In this document: positions 54,753 to 57,338 of the stretch, piece by piece
Position numbering within the stretch: position 1 is the first letter of the stretch
How the letters are laid out: every line of letters begins with the position of its first letter
Source of the DNA: a virus
DNA: 57,338 bases
Direction: 5' to 3' (one strand)
Virus record (IMG/VR): IMGVR_UViG_3300050343_000082
Location: 1-57,338 of that record
Program-made: the position numbers and the translations under genes
The notes under the pieces: generated by a model
Seen by the model: the letters and a program-made list of their open reading frames with translations, nothing else
Database searches by the model: none
What the model was told of the DNA's origin: nothing

Positions 54753-55113
54753 CTATCTTTCCTTTCTCGTATAAATTTATTTCTATAGGATAGTATTTTC
54801 TTTCTTGTCTATCCCATTTAATTAATTTGTATTTACCATTTGTAATATCAGAAACAATAGAGCATGCAACTCCAATGATTGCAGGATCACCAACTAATAA
54901 TAAATAATCATCTGGTGTGTAGTCTTTTAAAAGTTTTCTTAATTGAAATATTAAAGGACCAGGAGACCACATAAGCTGTGATAATTCTGGTAACAAAAAT
55001 TTAAAGTCACCATATTCTAATGCACCCGTAATATTTATTTTAGGACTATTAAATCTAGTTCCTGCTATTTCTTGTACTACATACACTGTAGTTTTTTTAT
55101 TGCTTTCTGACAT
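54742..55113 (-). CDS. hypothetical protein, first gene of the replication operon
   Basis: 123 residues, MSESNKKTTVYVVQEIAGTR. Start moved from the TTG at 55119 to the ATG at 55113, 9 bases past the TATATT -10 box. Text GALEYGDFKFLLPELSQLMW and LRKLLKDYTPDDYLLLVGDP suggests an alpha/beta fold. Common style in marine phages; role unknown. Confidence 0.7.
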   Translation of the reverse strand: MSESNKKTTVYVVQEIAGTRFNSPKINITGALEYGDFKFLLPELSQLMWSPGPLIFQLRKLLKDYTPDDYLLLVGDPAIIGVACSIVSDITNGKYKLIKWDRQERKYYPIEINLYEKGKIDDN

Positions 55114-55149
55114 TGACAAGCAATATAAACATGTTTATATATTTGTCAA
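55113..55149. promoter_or_regulatory. divergent promoter with 18-bp palindrome
   Basis: Plus: TTGACA (55113-55118), 17 bases, TATATA; minus: TTGACA (55149-55144), 16 bases, TATATT. In the middle, ATATAAACATGTTTATAT is a perfect palindrome that covers both -10 boxes, an ideal operator place. Confidence 0.8.
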
Positions 55150-55170
55150 CTAGAAAGAAGAAAATAAATT

Positions 55171-56601
55171 ATGAATTATAAATTTAAAACTAAACCATAC
55201 GCACATCAATTAACTGCGTTGGAAAAATCTTGGAACAAAGAAAACTTTGCATACTTTATGGAAATGGGTACAGGCAAAACAAAAGTGTTAATAGATAATG
55301 TTGCTATGTTATATGACAAAGGCAAGATTGATGGTGTGTTAATCGTTGCACCAAAAGGTGTTGTTAAAACTTGGTACGAACAAGAACTACCTACACACTT
55401 ACCTGATCATATAGAAAATGTGTCTATATTGTGGCAACCTAATATTACAAAAACACAACAAGAAAAATTAGAATCTTTGTTTGAAATAGAAAGTGCATTA
55501 CATATTTTAGTTATGAATGTTGAAGCATTGTCAACAGACAAAGGTGTTAAGTTTGCAAATAAATTTATTAACTCACACAAAGCTTTAATGGCTATTGATG
55601 AGTCTACTACAATCAAAACACCCACTGCTAAAAGAACTAAAAACATTATAGGTATTGGTCAGCATGCTAAGTATAAAAGAATCATGACCGGTTCTCCTAT
55701 TACAAAGAATCCTTTAGATTTGTATACGCAGTGTGAGTTCCTTGATCCGTGGTTATTGGACTTTAGTTCTTACTACGCGTTTCGTAATAGATATGCTGAA
55801 ATGAAAACGATGCATGTACACGGACGTTCTATCCAGGTAGTAGATAAGTTTCAAAACTTAGGTGAGTTATCGGATACAGTAAAACAATTTTCATACAGAG
55901 TATTGAAAGAAGATTGCTTAGACTTACCCCCTAAAGTATTTATCAAACGACACGTAGCACTGACGCCTGATCAAAAGAAAGTTTACGAACAGATGAAGAA
56001 AGCAGCAATGGCTGTACTTAATGGTAAAGTTACAACTACCATGACTGTGTTAACACAACTTATGAGACTACATCAAATTACATGTGGTTATGTAACTGCT
56101 GACGATGGAACTGTACAAGCAGTTGAAAGTAATAGACTTAATGAATTAATGTCTATTTTAGAAGACACAGATGGTAAAGTTATTATATGGGCCAACTATC
56201 AAACAAGTGTAAGTGATATAATGAAAGCGTTAACTAAAAAGTATGGTGCTAATTCATTTGTTCACTATTATGGTTTGACACCACAAGAAGATAGACAAGA
56301 TAATATTCGTAAGTTTCAAAACGATCCAGAGTGTAGATTTATTATTGGTACACCTCAAACAGGTGGTTATGGTATTACACTTACACAAGCTAATACTGTT
56401 ATATATTATTCTAATAGTTATGATCTAGAAAAGAGACTACAGTCAGAAGACAGAGCACACAGAATAGGACAAAAGAAAACAGTGACTTATATCGATTTGA
56501 TTTCCGAGGACACCGTTGACGAGAAGATTGTGAAGGCTTTAAGAGATAAAATAAATATTGCATCTGAAGTCATGGGTGAAGATTTAAAAGAATGGATCTA
56601 A
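55171..56601 (+). CDS. SNF2/DEAD-like SF2 helicase
   Basis: 476 residues, clean. Walker A MEMGTGKTK (30-38), Ia VLIVAPKGVVKTW, DEST box in AIDESTTIKTPTAK (141-154), motif III MTGSPI, IIWANYQTSVSDIM, then motif V GTPQTGGYGITLTQAN and motif VI SEDRAHRIGQ. This is the SNF2 branch with a DEST in place of DEAH. Phage members may remodel protein-DNA complexes or help recombination. Only replication gene on the plus strand; convergent with the M15 peptidase by a 4-base overlap. Confidence 0.93.
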   Translation: MNYKFKTKPYAHQLTALEKSWNKENFAYFMEMGTGKTKVLIDNVAMLYDKGKIDGVLIVAPKGVVKTWYEQELPTHLPDHIENVSILWQPNITKTQQEKLESLFEIESALHILVMNVEALSTDKGVKFANKFINSHKALMAIDESTTIKTPTAKRTKNIIGIGQHAKYKRIMTGSPITKNPLDLYTQCEFLDPWLLDFSSYYAFRNRYAEMKTMHVHGRSIQVVDKFQNLGELSDTVKQFSYRVLKEDCLDLPPKVFIKRHVALTPDQKKVYEQMKKAAMAVLNGKVTTTMTVLTQLMRLHQITCGYVTADDGTVQAVESNRLNELMSILEDTDGKVIIWANYQTSVSDIMKALTKKYGANSFVHYYGLTPQEDRQDNIRKFQNDPECRFIIGTPQTGGYGITLTQANTVIYYSNSYDLEKRLQSEDRAHRIGQKKTVTYIDLISEDTVDEKIVKALRDKINIASEVMGEDLKEWI

Positions 56602-57076
56602 ACTAAATCTCTAGCTTTTCCAATTACAGGTTTGTATTTAGTCTTACCTTCTGATTTGTAAGCCCACAAAAATTGTTTTCTAGGTTTGTCTGTAGTGTAA
56701 CTACAGTGTATCCATCCCGAGTTGGGTTCGCCTGGCGTGTAGAACTCGAGTATCAATTGATCAAATTCTAGGTTCATGCATAAATCCAATCAGCTAATTC
56801 AGCATTGTCAGTTCCCATACATTCGAAGTCTGCGGCCTCAGCTTTTGCATGTTGGCTGTTGATCGAGCTACCTATTTTTAGGCACAGCTGCTCGCTACGG
56901 AACCCTGACGTTACCTTTACTCTACCGAAGTGATCACGTACCGGCTGTAAAATATTTTCACAAAGTGCTTTTAGTTTTTCTATCTGACCTGAGTTAGGAT
57001 TGTTATTGATATCCAAACGGATAGCTGTGTCTGATTTAATTAATTCTTGAAGTGTAAAATTACGAGATAGTTCCAT
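56598..57076 (-). CDS. M15 peptidase endolysin (one indel)
   Basis: MELSRNFTLQELIKSDTAIR, LQPVRDHFGRVKVTSGFRSE, and SQHAKAEAADFECMG with zinc ligands H and D. The frame breaks at 56780; the second frame restores NLEFDQLILEFY and NSGWIHCSYT with the final His. About 157 residues: the D-Ala-D-Ala carboxypeptidase-like Peptidase_M15_3 family, which cleaves peptidoglycan cross-links. No signal peptide, so it needs a holin. Placed with a coiled-coil membrane gene in a lysis group. Confidence 0.88.
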
Positions 57077-57078
57077 TT

Positions 57079-57258
57079 TTATTTAAGCATGTTTAATAAG
57101 AGTGCAATACATATTCCAAATGCTCCTCCTATTATCATCTTCTCCATACGTGCTAAACGTTCTTTAACTTCTTTGATTTGTTCAAAAGTTTGTTTCTGCA
57201 TAATACGACACAGTTTTTCATGGTCATCTATTTTCTGTAATGCAGATCTTTTAGCCAT
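57079..57258 (-). CDS. XhlA-like coiled-coil membrane protein
   Basis: 59 residues: MAKRSALQKIDDHEKLCRIM, QKQTFEQIKEVKERLARMEK, then one TM MIIGGAFGICIALLLNML. A coiled coil followed by a C-terminal TM is the hemolysin XhlA/holin-partner layout. It is followed by the endolysin start 3 bases on. Start set by TAATG to the upstream frame. Confidence 0.7.
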   Translation of the reverse strand: MAKRSALQKIDDHEKLCRIMQKQTFEQIKEVKERLARMEKMIIGGAFGICIALLLNMLK

Positions 57259-57338
57259 TATTTTGTAACCCCCGCTACAAAAGAAACCCGATAGGATAAA
57301 CCTATCACACCGCCCAAACTTTTAATTTTGTTTACCAT
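57258..57338 (-). CDS. 26 codons at the edge, probably end of the giant gene
   Basis: Frame MVNKIKSLGGVIGLSYRVSF, ending VAGVTK, opens exactly at the last base of the window. No ribosome site can be seen. If the window is circular it is the in-frame end of the giant gene at 1-4353. As a separate gene it would be only 26 residues. Confidence 0.5.
   Translation of the reverse strand: MVNKIKSLGGVIGLSYRVSFVAGVTK

Overview
The window looks like the genome, or nearly all of it, of a tailed double-stranded DNA phage of marine bacteria, most probably a podovirus-like phage of the Pelagibacter (SAR11) type. It is strongly AT-rich and tightly packed, with many TAATG/ATGA stop-start overlaps. It carries signatures I associate with uncultured marine phage genomes: proteins with GGR-x-GY and MFRMGG motifs, DUF5872, DUF6321 and DUF6447 proteins, a phage GroES, a GP88-family protein, and tail fibres with YadA-type head repeats and an S74 chaperone domain. 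I see no integrase, tRNA gene, phage RNA polymerase or CRISPR array. Promoters are sigma70-like (TTGACA-N16/18-TATAAT), so host RNA polymerase probably does all transcription.

Layout, read mostly leftward on the minus strand. From about 57.3 to 56.6 kb is a lysis group (short coiled-coil/membrane protein and an M15 peptidase). From 56.6 to 48.1 kb is replication: SNF2-type helicase (plus strand), a putative ssDNA-binding protein, AEP-type primase, UvrD-like helicase, DUF3310 and DNA polymerase A with 3'-5' exonuclease. From 48.1 to 43.4 kb lies a run of very small overlapping genes with a LAGLIDADG-like protein and a PD-(D/E)XK exonuclease. From 43.2 to 39.6 kb is a switch region: small terminase subunit and GP88 on the plus strand, VRR-NUC nuclease on the minus strand, arrays of a 7-bp repeat, divergent promoters and a structured noncoding stretch. 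From 39.6 to 37.5 kb are small early-type genes ending in a GC-rich hairpin pair.

From 37.3 kb to the left edge is the virion module in the usual order: large terminase, unknown GGR proteins, portal, small basic proteins, GroES, scaffold, major capsid, head-tail adaptors, three paralogous tail fibres with a glycosyltransferase between them, repeat proteins, a tail protein, and finally a protein of more than 1450 residues. If the two window ends are joined, that protein continues in frame and stops 78 nt later at the lysis genes, so the window may be a complete circularly permuted genome.

Many genes are broken by single-base indels, often in or beside homopolymers. The pattern is patchy (worst at 5-11, 22.4-24.8, 27-29, 32.8-35.5 and 37.5-41 kb, light elsewhere) and hits essential genes such as the capsid and terminase, so I read it as sequencing error, not gene decay. 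Spans given for such genes are the restored extents.
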